Counted from the first letter of the stretch, positions 26,383 to 35,797 are shown. The stretch is DNA of 64,000 nt from PALSA-505 sp036501145 (GCA_036501145.1 DASYAV010000164.1:1-64000), one strand, 5' to 3'. Notes: generated from the letters alone by a model not told the origin. A program made the numbers and translations.

Positions 26383-27024
26383 CTAGAGCCTGCGCGCGAG
26401 TCCGGCGGCGTTGCCCACGATGTAGGTGGTATAGCAGCGCAGAACGAGCGTGACACGTCCTGCGATGACCTCGCAGGGAATGAGATACATATTCAGGTCG
26501 CCGTCCAGAATGAAGAAGAATTCCAGTGATTTCGAGTCGTAGGGGATCAAGCGCGCTTGATTTCCGGCCGAGTAGGGGCGTCTGGCTACCTGGACGACCC
26601 ACCCATCCTTGCCGTTGAACGTTGCAGTCTTGACTTGGATGCGTTTTATCCCATCTGGTGCCGACACCAGCAAGTCGTAATGCGTGGGCTCTATTGGAAT
26701 TGAGGGGCTGCAGCCACGCAGGAGGAACCATGCTGCCGCTATGGCGGTTCCCGCATCCCTGATCTTGCTGCTTCTTGGGCGCAGGCCAGAAAGCCCGCTC
26801 TTATAAGCGGCCGGAGGCCTGCCAGCCCACCGGCGCTGCCCTGCGAAGTGCGAGGTGTCGAGGCCCAACCGCTCTGCACGCTGCCTCATGACCCGGGTCG
26901 GCCTCGGTGAATTCTCGCTAAGGCCGAGGTGACGCATCACGCCGCGCCACGACCTCGATGCGGCTATTGCAGCCGCAAGCTGGGCATTCGAGTAAACCCC
27001 CTCGGCGGTTGTGTTCTCCTTCAT
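26383..27024 (-). CDS. PD-(D/E)XK endonuclease-like protein with N-terminal HTH
   Basis: 213 residues. The N-terminus (YSNAQLAAAIAASRSWRGVM, then RAERLGLDTSHFAGQRRW) is a helix-turn-helix segment common in actinobacterial HNH/homing endonuclease-like proteins. The C-terminal domain has THYDLLVSAPDGIKRIQVKT, the D ... (E/Q)xK core of the PDDEXK_5 / group I intron endonuclease fold, then a beta-rich remainder. Base composition is clearly less GC-rich than that of its neighbours, suggesting acquisition. It lies about 200 bases past the 3' end of tRNA-Pro, a common integration target. No self-splicing intron or integrase is seen. No ribosome site is clear. Confidence 0.65.
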   Translation of the reverse strand: MKENTTAEGVYSNAQLAAAIAASRSWRGVMRHLGLSENSPRPTRVMRQRAERLGLDTSHFAGQRRWAGRPPAAYKSGLSGLRPRSSKIRDAGTAIAAAWFLLRGCSPSIPIEPTHYDLLVSAPDGIKRIQVKTATFNGKDGWVVQVARRPYSAGNQARLIPYDSKSLEFFFILDGDLNMYLIPCEVIAGRVTLVLRCYTTYIVGNAAGLARRL

Positions 27025-27230
27025 AAGGAGAGACTATTTGGCGGGTCTGACAAATTCGGCTGGCTGCAGCCGGCCGATCACGCTTATATGCTGACGGCTG
27101 CCCCTCGCCAGCGTCACCAGTTGAAGGCTGGGCCTGGTACTTCACGCTCGAGACGAGCGAAAAGGTGGCGTGGGCTCTGGTCCGGAGGTAGGGCGTGGTC
27201 CCCAAACGGCCCCATGTCGTTCGAAAAAAG

Positions 27231-27304
27231 TCGGGACGGCCGGATTTGAACCGGCGACCTCCTGACCCCCAGTCAGGAGCGCTACCAAACTGCGCCACGT
27301 CCCG
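27231..27304 (-). tRNA. tRNA-Pro (GGG)
   Basis: Read on the minus strand, the acceptor stem CGGGACG (27304-27298) pairs with CGTCCCG (27238-27232), with discriminator A. The anticodon stem CCTGA/TCAGG encloses CTGGGGG, giving anticodon GGG. The T arm CCGGTTCAAATCCGG is canonical. CCA is not encoded. Small hairpins (GTGCC-GTTA-GGCAC at 27305-27318 and GCCCGC-CGCA-GCGGGC at 27321-27336) lie on its 5' side. Confidence 0.95.
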
Positions 27305-27432
27305 GTGCCGTTAGGCACGTGCCCGCCGCAGCGGGCTTACCCACTTTAGCGTAGCGTCGGCCCCGTCCGCGCCCGCTCGACAGCCCCCGGCCAGCGACTC
27401 ACGTCCGGCGGCGGAAAAGAGGACCGACCGCC

Positions 27433-29145
27433 ATGGCTGACCGGCTCGCCACCCTGATCCCATATCCCGCCCGGGTCCGGGCCATGCCCGGCGAGCTGGC
27501 GCTGAGCGGGGACTCCCCGGTGTCGGCCGGGCCGCAGGCAGGGCAGCTGGCGGACGCGGTGCGCACGGTCCTCGCCGCCATACCCTGGCCGGCAGACGTC
27601 GCCCCCACGGCCAGCGACCGGGCCGCGCACACCGAGATCCTGGTGGACGCCGACCCGTCCGTCCGGGCCGAGGGCTACCGGCTGGTCATCGGCCAGGACC
27701 GGATGAAGATCACCGCCAGCGACCCGGCCGGGGCGTTTTACGCCGCGCAGACCATCCGCCAGCTGCTCCCCGACGACGCCTACCGGGCCGCGTCCATCCC
27801 CGCCCCGGCCTGGTCGGTGCCCTGCGCGGAGATCGAGGACGCGCCTGCCCTGCCGTGGCGCGGCGCTCACCTGGACGTGTCCCGGCACTTCTTCGCCAGG
27901 CCGACGGTGCTCAGGTTCATCGACATGCTGGCCGCGCACAAGATGAACCGCCTCCACCTGCACCTCACCGACGACCAGGGCTGGCGGATCGAAAGCCCCA
28001 GCCACCCGGCTCTGCATGAGGTCGGCTCGTACCGGCCGCAGACGCTGGCCGGCCGCGCGCACACCGAGCCGGAGGCCTACGACGGCACTCCGCACGGCGG
28101 CTACTACACGCTCGCCGACCTGGCCGAAATCGCCGGCTACGCCGCCCGGCGGATGATCCAGGTCGTGCCGGAGGTCGAGGTGCCCGGGCACGCCAGTGCG
28201 CTGCTGGCCGCGCTGCCAGAGCTGTCGCCCAGCCCGGGGATGCGCTATGAGGTAGCCACCGGCTGGGGGATCACCAAGCCGATCATTTCGCCGCTGCCGG
28301 CCACGATCGCCGTGCTGGAGGACATCTTCGGCGAGCTGCTCGGCGCCATCCCGGCCAGCGTCGTGCACATCGGCGGCGACGAGTGCGTGCTCGACCACTG
28401 GCGGGACAGCCCGCAGGTCGAGGAGTACCGGACCCAGCTGGGACTGCCCGGGCCTGACGCGCTGCACGCCCACTTCCTCCGGCAGGTCGCGGACATGCTC
28501 GCCGGTTCCTTCGGTGCCCGCGCCGTGGTCTGGGACGAGGGCTTCGTCAGCACCGGGACCGGGCAGCGGCTGCGCGACGACACGCTGGTCATGGCCTGGC
28601 GCGGCGAGGACGTCGCACAGCAGGCCGCGCTGGCCGGGCACGACGTCATCAGCGCCCCGGTCCGGACCACCTACTTCGACTATGCCCAGTCCGACGTGCA
28701 GACCGAGCCGCTGGCCATCGGCGGCCCGGTCACCATCGAGGACGTCGCCGGGCACCAGCCGGTGCCGGCGGCATGGCCGGAGCAGGCGGCGCGGCACCTG
28801 ATCGGCACGCAGTTCCAGCTGTGGACCGAGTACATCCCGGACGCCCGCGCGCTGGACTATATGGCGTTCCCGCGGGGCTGCGCGCTCGCCGAGGTCGCCT
28901 GGCACGGCCGGCCGTCGGCGTGGGCTGGAGCGCAGGCCGGCGACGGCGGCCGGCCGGGGCTGCGCGGCAGGGTGACCGCGCACCTGGGCCGCCTGGCCGC
29001 GGCCGGTGTCGAGTACCGGTCGCTATCCGGGCCGTATCCCTGGCAGCAGGGTGGCACCGGCGCCCGCCGCCATCAGGACGGCTACAAGATCTCCGACGTC
29101 ACCAAGCACCTCTCCGGCCTGACCGAGACCGGCGCGCAACTTTAG
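27433..29145 (+). CDS. Beta-N-acetylhexosaminidase, GH20
   Basis: 570 residues. An N-terminal GH20b domain (about 1-130) is followed by the catalytic barrel beginning WRGAHLDVSRHFFARPTVLR, with LHLTDDQGWRIE. The catalytic pair is in VVHIGGDECVLDHW (Asp316-Glu317 from the chosen start), used for substrate-assisted cleavage of GlcNAc or GalNAc residues. No signal peptide is apparent, so it probably acts in the cytoplasm on imported amino sugars. GAGGA precedes the ATG. The GT51 gene follows 95 bases later. Confidence 0.95.
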   Translation: MADRLATLIPYPARVRAMPGELALSGDSPVSAGPQAGQLADAVRTVLAAIPWPADVAPTASDRAAHTEILVDADPSVRAEGYRLVIGQDRMKITASDPAGAFYAAQTIRQLLPDDAYRAASIPAPAWSVPCAEIEDAPALPWRGAHLDVSRHFFARPTVLRFIDMLAAHKMNRLHLHLTDDQGWRIESPSHPALHEVGSYRPQTLAGRAHTEPEAYDGTPHGGYYTLADLAEIAGYAARRMIQVVPEVEVPGHASALLAALPELSPSPGMRYEVATGWGITKPIISPLPATIAVLEDIFGELLGAIPASVVHIGGDECVLDHWRDSPQVEEYRTQLGLPGPDALHAHFLRQVADMLAGSFGARAVVWDEGFVSTGTGQRLRDDTLVMAWRGEDVAQQAALAGHDVISAPVRTTYFDYAQSDVQTEPLAIGGPVTIEDVAGHQPVPAAWPEQAARHLIGTQFQLWTEYIPDARALDYMAFPRGCALAEVAWHGRPSAWAGAQAGDGGRPGLRGRVTAHLGRLAAAGVEYRSLSGPYPWQQGGTGARRHQDGYKISDVTKHLSGLTETGAQL

Positions 29146-29240
29146 CCGGGCACCTGGGCGCGTGTCCCGTCGTTGTCCGCATGAGGAGCGGGTAGAAAGA
29201 AGTCGCAGGATGCCAGCGGGGTAGCGGAACGGAGCAGGAC

Positions 29241-30230
29241 ATGGCGCGACGGGGACAAGGCCCAGGCTGGGCCGACCCGCCGGCGATCCCGTTCCGCGCC
29301 CAGGACGGTCGCACGGTGCCCGGCGCGGTCGTCCCCGGCTTCGAGAACCCCGGTTACCGGGATCGCGGCTTCCAGGAACCTGGATATCGCACACCTGGCT
29401 ACCAGCGACCCAGCGGCCCCGGCGCCGTCACCGACACCGACTGGCCGCCGCCGCGGCGGCACCGCCGCGGCCGGTTCATCCGCCGCACGCTGGCCGTGCT
29501 CGGCGTCATCGTGCTGCTGGTCATCGTCGGCTTCGGCGGGCTGCTCCTGCTCACACCGTCGGCCGGCGACGCCCAGCAGCTCGCCCGGGCGCAGGACAAG
29601 GCGCACGGCGTGGCCTACCCGGGGCCGCCGGTGCCCGCCAGGTTCACCAGGTCGCTGGTGGCCACCGAGGATCACCGGTTCTACTCCGACCCCGGCATCG
29701 ACCCGTTCGCCGTCGGCCGGGTGGCGCTCGGCTACCTGAAGGGCAACGGCAGCCAGCAGGGCGGCGCCACCATCACCCAGCAGCTGGCCAAGATGCTCTA
29801 TACCCCGGGCCGGTCCAGCGCGACCGCCGAGGCCGAGCAGGTGGCGATGGCGGTCAAGCTGGACCTCAGCTACAGCAAGACGCAGATCCTGCGGATGTAC
29901 GCCGACGTCGCCTACTACGGGCAGGACTACTACAGCCTCGGCGCGGCCAGCTGCGGGTACTTCGGCGTGCCGCCGGCCAGCATGACCTGGCCGCAGGCGG
30001 CGCTGATGGCCGGCATCGTGCAGGCCCCGTCCAGCTACGACCCGGTGACCGGCCCGGCCGCGGCGCACGCCAGGGAGGCGCACGTGCTCGGCCGCCTCGT
30101 CGCCACCGGCGTGCTCACCAAGTCCCAGGCCAGCGCGGCGCTGCGGCAGTCGCTGCACCTGGTGCCCAGGGCCGACGCGCTGGCGCCACCGCCACAGGGC
30201 TCCGGCAGCTGCGGCGGCCCTGCCACCTGA
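29241..30230 (+). CDS. Monofunctional peptidoglycan glycosyltransferase, GT51
   Basis: 329 residues. A Pro/Gly-rich cytoplasmic head of about 80 residues precedes one membrane helix (VLGVIVLLVIVGFGGLLLL). The GT51 domain has motif 1 ATEDHRFYSDPG (catalytic Glu near 143), motif 2 QQGGATITQQLAKML and the later QILRMYADVAYYGQ. No transpeptidase domain follows, so this is a monofunctional or PBP1-derived lipid II polymerase working outside the membrane. The length is normal for that class with the added head. Confidence 0.9.
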   Translation: MARRGQGPGWADPPAIPFRAQDGRTVPGAVVPGFENPGYRDRGFQEPGYRTPGYQRPSGPGAVTDTDWPPPRRHRRGRFIRRTLAVLGVIVLLVIVGFGGLLLLTPSAGDAQQLARAQDKAHGVAYPGPPVPARFTRSLVATEDHRFYSDPGIDPFAVGRVALGYLKGNGSQQGGATITQQLAKMLYTPGRSSATAEAEQVAMAVKLDLSYSKTQILRMYADVAYYGQDYYSLGAASCGYFGVPPASMTWPQAALMAGIVQAPSSYDPVTGPAAAHAREAHVLGRLVATGVLTKSQASAALRQSLHLVPRADALAPPPQGSGSCGGPAT

Positions 30231-30299
30231 CCGGCGCGGCGGCCCGGCCGGGAGCAAAACCCGTTCGGCAATGTCAGACCCGCAAGGTAGCGTCACAAC

Positions 30300-31235
30300 G
30301 TGCCCGAGTCAGACATCCTGGTCCGCGCTCGCGGCCTCACCAAGCGATTTGGCAGCTTCACCGCGGTGGACGGCATCGACTTCGAGCTGCGCCACGGTGA
30401 GGCGTTCGGCTTCCTCGGCCCGAACGGCGCGGGCAAGTCGTCCACCATGCGGATGCTGGGCTGCGTCTCGCCGCCGAGCGGCGGGGAGCTGTCCATCCTC
30501 GGCATGGACCCGGTGACCAGCGGTTCGGCGATCCGGGCCCGGCTGGGTGTGGTGCCGCAGGAGGACACCCTCGACGTCGAGCTGACCGTGCGGGAGAACC
30601 TGCTGATCTACGGCCGGTACTTCGGCCTGCCCCGCCAGGTGATCAGTGAGCGCAGCGCCAGGCTGCTGGAGTTCGTCCAGCTCAGCGACCGTGCCGGTGA
30701 CGAGGTCGAGCCGCTGTCCGGCGGGCTGAAGCGGCGGCTGACCATCGCCAGGTCGCTGATCAACGAGCCGGACATCCTGCTCCTCGACGAGCCCACCACC
30801 GGGCTGGACCCGCAGGCCAGGCACGTGGTGTGGGACCGGCTGTTCCGGCTCAAGCAGCAAGGCGTGACGCTGATCCTCACCACGCACTACATGGACGAGG
30901 CCGAGCAGCTGTGTGACCGGCTCGTCGTCATGGACCACGGCAAGATCGCCGCCGAGGGGTCGCCGCGCGAGCTGATCGCGGCCTACTCCACCCCCGAGGT
31001 GCTCGAGCTGCGCTTCGACCCGTCCACGCACGAGCAGGCCGCGGAGAAGCTGGCCGCCGTCCCCGCCGAGCGGGCCGAAGTCCTCGCCGACCGCATCCTT
31101 CTTTACATTCAGAACGGTGACCAGGCCCTGGTCAGCGTGCACGAGCTCGGCCTGGATCCGCTGACGTCCCTGGTCCGCCGCAGCACGCTGGAGGACGTGT
31201 TCCTGCGGCTCACCGGCCGCGTGCTGGAGGACTGA
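30300..31235 (+). CDS. ABC-2 exporter ATPase (DrrA/NodI-like)
   Basis: 311 residues from GTG 30300. Walker A GPNGAGKSSTMRML, Q-loop VVPQEDTLDVELTVREN, signature LSGGLKRRLTIARSL, Walker B ILLLDEPTTGLDPQARH and switch TTHYMDE are present, with a C-terminal regulatory extension as in DrrA/NodI. Its stop overlaps the start of the first permease by one base. The three genes 30300-32875 encode a complete exporter of a lipid-like or antibiotic-like substrate. Confidence 0.92.
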   Translation: MPESDILVRARGLTKRFGSFTAVDGIDFELRHGEAFGFLGPNGAGKSSTMRMLGCVSPPSGGELSILGMDPVTSGSAIRARLGVVPQEDTLDVELTVRENLLIYGRYFGLPRQVISERSARLLEFVQLSDRAGDEVEPLSGGLKRRLTIARSLINEPDILLLDEPTTGLDPQARHVVWDRLFRLKQQGVTLILTTHYMDEAEQLCDRLVVMDHGKIAAEGSPRELIAAYSTPEVLELRFDPSTHEQAAEKLAAVPAERAEVLADRILLYIQNGDQALVSVHELGLDPLTSLVRRSTLEDVFLRLTGRVLED

Positions 31236-32035
31236 TGGCCTTCACGAGCGCGCGGGCGGCGGCGGGCACGCTGGCCGTCCGGCACTTCCGGTTCTGGCTG
31301 ACCGACTACCGGCGCACCTGGCGCGGCTCCATCTACTCCAGCGTGCTCAACCCGACGCTGTACCTGGCCGCGATGGGACTCTTCCTCGGCAAGATGGTGG
31401 ACCAGCACGGCACCACGCACCTGGGCGGGGTGCCTTACCTGACCTTCCTCGCCCCCGGGCTGCTGGCCGCGCAGGCCATGCAGACCGGCATCGGCGAGTG
31501 CACCTACCCGATCCTCGGCTCGGTCAAGTGGAACCGCACCTACCAGGCCGCCGCCTCGTCCCCGCTGCGGCCGCGGGACATCTTCCACGGGCACCAGCTG
31601 TTCGTCCTCATGCGGCTGCTGATGAACTCCGCGCTGTTTCTCGCGGTGATGGCCGCGTTCGGCGCGGTGCGCTCGCCGGCCGTGATCGCCGCGCTGCCCG
31701 CCGCGATCCTCACCGGGTTCGCCTTCGCCGCCCCGGTCGAGGCGTGGGCGATCACGCTGAACAAGGACACCTACTTCTCCGTGGTGTTCCGGTTCATCCT
31801 CATCCCGCTGTTCCTGTTCTCCGGCACGTTCTTCCCGATCACCCAGCTGCCGGGCTGGCTCCAGCCGGTCGCCTACGCCACCCCGCTATGGCACGGGGTC
31901 GAGCTGTGCCGCGGCCTGAGCCTGGGCACGCTCACCACCGGCGACATCCTGCTGCATGTCGGCTACCTGCTGCTGTTCGCGGTGGCGGGCAGCGTGGTGG
32001 GGGAGCGCACCTACCGCAGGAGGCTGCATGCCTGA
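31235..32035 (+). CDS. ABC-2 type permease, subunit 1
   Basis: 266 residues with six predicted helices. The ABC-2 family pattern is clear: FLAPGLLAAQAMQTGIGECT, LILIPLFLFSGTFFPITQLP as MFRFI-type core, and LWHGVELCRGL near the end, as in NodJ/DrrB proteins. It is coupled to the ATPase gene by the TGATG overlap. It pairs with the second permease, to which it is paralogous. Confidence 0.9.
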   Translation: MAFTSARAAAGTLAVRHFRFWLTDYRRTWRGSIYSSVLNPTLYLAAMGLFLGKMVDQHGTTHLGGVPYLTFLAPGLLAAQAMQTGIGECTYPILGSVKWNRTYQAAASSPLRPRDIFHGHQLFVLMRLLMNSALFLAVMAAFGAVRSPAVIAALPAAILTGFAFAAPVEAWAITLNKDTYFSVVFRFILIPLFLFSGTFFPITQLPGWLQPVAYATPLWHGVELCRGLSLGTLTTGDILLHVGYLLLFAVAGSVVGERTYRRRLHA

Positions 32036-32053
32036 GCGCGCGGAGCGCACGCC

Positions 32054-32875
32054 GTGACGGCGCCCACCCTGAACGAGGCGGCCGGGGCACTCCGGGTGCT
32101 GCCCGTCCCGCTGCGGTCGCGCAGCCTGCACCTGGTCGAGCGGCACGCCCGGGTGTACCGGCACGCCTGGCTGATGCTCGCCTCCGGGCTGCTCGAGCCG
32201 CTGTTCTACCTGCTGTCGATCGGCGTCGGCCTGGGCGGGCTCGTCGGCCACGTGACCGGGCCGGGCGGCGAGCTGATCACCTACACCGCCTTCGTGGCGC
32301 CCGCGCTGCTGGCCAGCTCGTCGATGAACGGCGCCATCTTCGACTCCACGTTCAACGTGTTCTTCCGGCTCAAGTACGCCAAGCTGTACGACGCCGCGCT
32401 GGCCACCCCGATGCGCGCGCGGGACATCGCCCTCGGCGAGGTCACCTGGGCGCTTATCCGCGGCGGTATGTACGCGTGCGCGTTCATGGTGATCATGCTG
32501 GCCATGGGCCTGGTGCACTCGGTGTGGGCGGTGCTCGACGTGCCGGTCGCGCTGCTCATCGGGTTCGCGTTCGCCGCCACCGGGCTGGCCGGCACCACCT
32601 ACATGCGCAGCTGGCAGCACTTCGAGTTCGTCATGCTGGCCATCCTGCCGATGTTCCTGTTCTCCGGCTCGTTCTACCCGCTGAGCGTGTACCCGGCGGC
32701 GCTGCGGGTCGTGGTGGAGGTCACGCCGCTGTACCAGGGCGTGGCCCTGCTGCGCGGGCTCACCCTGGGCGCGGTTGACCCGGCGATGCTGCTGCACGTC
32801 CTCTACCTGGCGGTCATGGGGCTGGCCGGGCTGGCCGTGGCGTCCCGCCGCATCGGCCACCTGCTGCTCAGGTGA
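32054..32875 (+). CDS. ABC-2 type permease, subunit 2
   Basis: 273 residues from GTG 32054, 18 bases after the first permease. It has the same architecture: APALLASSSMNGAIFDSTFN, AILPMFLFSGSFYPLSVYP and LYQGVALLRGLTLG. With subunit 1 and the ATPase it forms a heterodimeric exporter. A 175-base gap with GGGAC/GTCCC inverted repeats (near 32931 and 32951) separates it from the protease gene. Confidence 0.9.
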   Translation: MTAPTLNEAAGALRVLPVPLRSRSLHLVERHARVYRHAWLMLASGLLEPLFYLLSIGVGLGGLVGHVTGPGGELITYTAFVAPALLASSSMNGAIFDSTFNVFFRLKYAKLYDAALATPMRARDIALGEVTWALIRGGMYACAFMVIMLAMGLVHSVWAVLDVPVALLIGFAFAATGLAGTTYMRSWQHFEFVMLAILPMFLFSGSFYPLSVYPAALRVVVEVTPLYQGVALLRGLTLGAVDPAMLLHVLYLAVMGLAGLAVASRRIGHLLLR

Positions 32876-33050
32876 GCAAGGCGCAGCCGTCTCGGCAAAT
32901 TTCAGCAAGACTAGCGAACGGGACAGTAGGGACGTATTTCGCATTTCTTAGGTCCCACCGGCAGGGACATAACTGGCGTTCCGGTGTTACGGTCAGCGCA
33001 TGACCGGGGCGCCTGTGCCTCCGGTTCTCCAGGGATGCCGAGGAGACGCC

Positions 33051-34634
33051 ATGCGCCGGGTCTGCCTAGCGGCTGCTGCTGTCAGCGTCGCCCTGGCTGC
33101 CGCCGCGCTGGCCGTCACCGGACAGGCCGTCACCAGGCAGGCCGGCCCGCGGCAAGACGGCGCAGCGGCGGCCGGCCCGCGGCCCGCGGCGGCCGGGAAG
33201 GCGGCCCGGCCGGTGGTCGTGCTGCATCCCGGCGCGCTGCACGCCGTGTTCACGCCGTCCACCGCCCCGCTGAGCACCGCGCGGTGCAAGGCGCGGTTCC
33301 GCATCGCCTGCTACCAGCCCGCGCAGATCCAGGCGGCCTACGGGCTGCTCAAGCTGTACGCGAGCGGCTTCACCGGGTCCGGGCAGACCATCGTCGTGGT
33401 GGACTCGTTCGGCTCGCCCACGCTCCGCCACGACCTGTCCGTGTTCGACCAGCGGTTCGGGCTGGTGGCACCGCCGGCGCTGCGCGTCATCCACCCCGAC
33501 GGCCCGGTCCCGGCCTACGACCCGCACAACACCGGCATGGTCGGCTGGGCCGGCGAGACCGACCTGGACGTGGAGTACGCGCACGTCATCGCCCCGGACG
33601 CGAACATCGTGGTCGCCGCGACGCCCACCGCAGAGAACGAGGGCACCAGCGGCTTCCCGCAGATCGTCAGGGCCGAGAACTACGTGATCGCGCACCATCT
33701 CGGCGGGGTGATCAGCCAGAGCTTCAGCGCCACCGAGAACAGCTTCCCGACCCACCGGTCGCTGCTCGCGCTGCGCAGCGCCTACACCAACGCCGCCCGG
33801 CACCAGGTGACCGTGCTCGCCGCCAGCGGCGACAGCGGCGCGGCCGGCGTCGGGCCCAACGGGTCGACGTACTACCTGCACCCGGTGGCCTCCTGGCCGG
33901 GCACCGACCCGCTGGTCACCGCGGTCGGCGGCACCCGGCTCCAGCTGACCTCGGCCGGTCACCGCAGCGCGCCGGACACGGCCTGGAACGACACCTACAG
34001 CAAGCCGGCCCAGCGCTACATCAACGGCAGCGCCGGCCCGGCCCCGCTGGCCACTGGCGGCGGAACGTCGTCGGTGTTCGCCCGGCCCGGCTACCAGAAC
34101 GCGATGGCCAAGCTGGTCGGCGGCCACCGGGGCGTCCCGGACATCTCGATGAGCGCCTCCTGTGACGGCGCGGTGGACATGTACCAGAGTTTCCGCGGGC
34201 AGCGGGCCGGCTGGTACCCGACCTGCGGCACCAGCGAGGCGACCCCGATGTTCGCCGGCATCGTGGCGCTGGCCGGCCAGGTCGCCGGGCACCCGCTCGG
34301 CCCGATCAACCCGGCCCTGTACACCATGTCCGCCCGGCACGACCCGGGCATCGTGGCCGTGACCAGGGGCAGCAACACGGTCTCCTTCCGGCAGCACGGA
34401 CAGCGGCACACCGTGCAGGGATTCCGCTCCCGGCCCGGCTACAGCCTGGCCACCGGCGTGGGCACGATCTACGCGCCCGACTTCGTGCCCGAACTGGCCG
34501 GCCTGGCCGGGCACACTGGCCCGGCGGACAGTGCCGCGCCGCCCGCGCATCCGGCGCTGCCCGCGCATCCGGCGCGCCCGGCGCATACCGCGCGGCCGGT
34601 GCAGCTGGAGCAGCTCGCCGGGCCGCCGGTGTGA
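33051..34634 (+). CDS. Secreted sedolisin-type serine-carboxyl protease (S53)
   Basis: 527 residues from ATG 33051, with GAGGAGA upstream; the frame is also open from 33000. A signal peptide (MRRVCLAAAAVSVALAAAAL) is followed by a short pro-like segment and RFRIACYQPAQIQAAYGL. The catalytic Glu and Asp are in GETDLDVEYAH (Glu169, Asp173, spaced E-x3-D as in sedolisin). The oxyanion Asp is in AASGDSGAAG and the nucleophile Ser395 in CGTSEATPMFAG. The usual large N-terminal prodomain is largely absent. The Pro/Ala/His-rich C-terminal tail (about 490-527) has short PAHPA-type repeats. It acts outside the cell. Confidence 0.88.
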   Translation: MRRVCLAAAAVSVALAAAALAVTGQAVTRQAGPRQDGAAAAGPRPAAAGKAARPVVVLHPGALHAVFTPSTAPLSTARCKARFRIACYQPAQIQAAYGLLKLYASGFTGSGQTIVVVDSFGSPTLRHDLSVFDQRFGLVAPPALRVIHPDGPVPAYDPHNTGMVGWAGETDLDVEYAHVIAPDANIVVAATPTAENEGTSGFPQIVRAENYVIAHHLGGVISQSFSATENSFPTHRSLLALRSAYTNAARHQVTVLAASGDSGAAGVGPNGSTYYLHPVASWPGTDPLVTAVGGTRLQLTSAGHRSAPDTAWNDTYSKPAQRYINGSAGPAPLATGGGTSSVFARPGYQNAMAKLVGGHRGVPDISMSASCDGAVDMYQSFRGQRAGWYPTCGTSEATPMFAGIVALAGQVAGHPLGPINPALYTMSARHDPGIVAVTRGSNTVSFRQHGQRHTVQGFRSRPGYSLATGVGTIYAPDFVPELAGLAGHTGPADSAAPPAHPALPAHPARPAHTARPVQLEQLAGPPV

Positions 34635-34639
34635 AGCGG

Positions 34640-34696
34640 CCCGGCGTGTTCTTCGCCGATACGGGGAATACCCGGGTGCGGATGGTTACCGGCTGA
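34640..34696 (+). pseudogene. Possible relic of an NHL-repeat gene end
   Basis: Immediately after the protease stop, in another frame, 18 codons read PGVFFADTGNTRVRMVTG and then TGA at 34694-34696. This is an almost ideal NHL-blade signature, the same type that is repeated in the large NHL protein at 36919. Nothing else of such a gene is recognisable here. It may be a 3' remnant left by deletion, or chance. Confidence 0.3.
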
Positions 34697-34702
34697 CCCA
34701 GG

Positions 34703-35740
34703 TCAGGTTGTGATGCACGCGGTGCCCGGCGGTGTGAAGTAGCGCCGCGGGTTGGCCACGAGCATCGTGTCGATCTGCTCGCCGGTGACGCCGTGTTCGC
34801 GCAGTGCGGGCAGCACGTCGTCGAGCAGGTGGGTGAAGTGCCAGTTCGGCGCGAACACCGGGATCAGGCCGGGCGGGAACCAGTCGATGTGGCAGGACGC
34901 GTCGTGTGACAGCACCATGCTGCCCGCGTAGCCGCGGCCGGCCAGCGCCGCCACCGTGGCCACCCGCTGGTCGAACGGGAGCAGGATGTCCAGGCCGAAC
35001 CGGTCCATGCCGAGCAGGCAGCCGGCGTCGGCCAGCCTGGTCAGGTAGTCCAGGTCGGCGCAGTCGCCGCTGTGCGCCATCAGCACCCGGGACGGGTCCG
35101 CCCCCTCCTCGGTCAGCACCCGCAGCGCGGCCAGCCCGGACTGGCTGGCCGGGTGGGTGTGCACCATCACCGGGGCCCCGGTGACCAGGTGCGCCCTGGC
35201 CACCGCGCGCAGCACCCGCTCCACCCCCGGGGTGAGGCCCTCCTCCTCGATGGCGCACTTGAGGAACGCCGCCTTGACCCCGGTGCCGGCGATGCCCTCG
35301 GTGATGTCGGCGGCGAACATCTCGGTCATCGGGTCCAGGCCGCCGGTCCCGCTGTCCGGGCCGCGGTAGCGGAAGTACAGCGGGACGTCGTGGTAGGTGT
35401 ACAGCCCGGTCGCCACGATGATGTTCATCGGCGTCTGGGCGGCGATCCGCTGGATCCGGGGGATGTTGCGGCCCAGGCCGACCACGGTCGGGTCGGCGAT
35501 CGTGGCGACGCCACGCCCGGCCAGCGCGGTCAGCTTGGCGGCGGCGTCGGCGACCCGCTGGTCCTCGTCCCAGCCGGCCTGGTAGTTCTGCCGGATCTCC
35601 TCGTTCAGCACGAACACATGCTCGTGCATGAACACCCGCCCCAGCTCGGCCAGCGCGACCAGTCCGCGCACGGTCTGCACGGCCGCCTGCCCCGCCGGGC
35701 CCGGCGGGGCAGGCGTCTGCGGCGCCGGTGTTTGCGACAT
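34703..35740 (-). CDS. Phosphotriesterase-like metal-dependent hydrolase
   Basis: 345 residues from ATG 35740 (MSQTPAPQ). Metal ligands of the amidohydrolase barrel are visible: FMHEHVFVL (HxH), the bridging Lys in KAAFLKCAIEEEG, PVMVHTHPAS, LMAHSGDCAD and the final Asp in MVLSHDASCH. The family includes aryldialkylphosphatases and lactonases; the native activity is more likely lactonase or esterase. It converges with the protease gene and is divergent from the coiled-coil gene, 57 bases away. No strong ribosome site is seen, so the exact start is uncertain. Confidence 0.88.
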   Translation of the reverse strand: MSQTPAPQTPAPPGPAGQAAVQTVRGLVALAELGRVFMHEHVFVLNEEIRQNYQAGWDEDQRVADAAAKLTALAGRGVATIADPTVVGLGRNIPRIQRIAAQTPMNIIVATGLYTYHDVPLYFRYRGPDSGTGGLDPMTEMFAADITEGIAGTGVKAAFLKCAIEEEGLTPGVERVLRAVARAHLVTGAPVMVHTHPASQSGLAALRVLTEEGADPSRVLMAHSGDCADLDYLTRLADAGCLLGMDRFGLDILLPFDQRVATVAALAGRGYAGSMVLSHDASCHIDWFPPGLIPVFAPNWHFTHLLDDVLPALREHGVTGEQIDTMLVANPRRYFTPPGTACITT

Positions 35741-35797
35741 GGCGGGCGGCATCCGGCCAGCCTGCCACAACGCGGCCGGCTGCGGCAGGATGGCGAT

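Noticed and set aside
26291..26731. N-terminal extension of the MFS gene at 25058-26290
   Set aside because: Arg-rich, non-hydrophobic and overlapping the endonuclease gene; the GTG at 26290 directly precedes the first membrane helix.
27433..29145. Search for a DasR site before the hexosaminidase and chitinase genes
   Set aside because: No GGTCTAGACC-like core is visible upstream of either gene.
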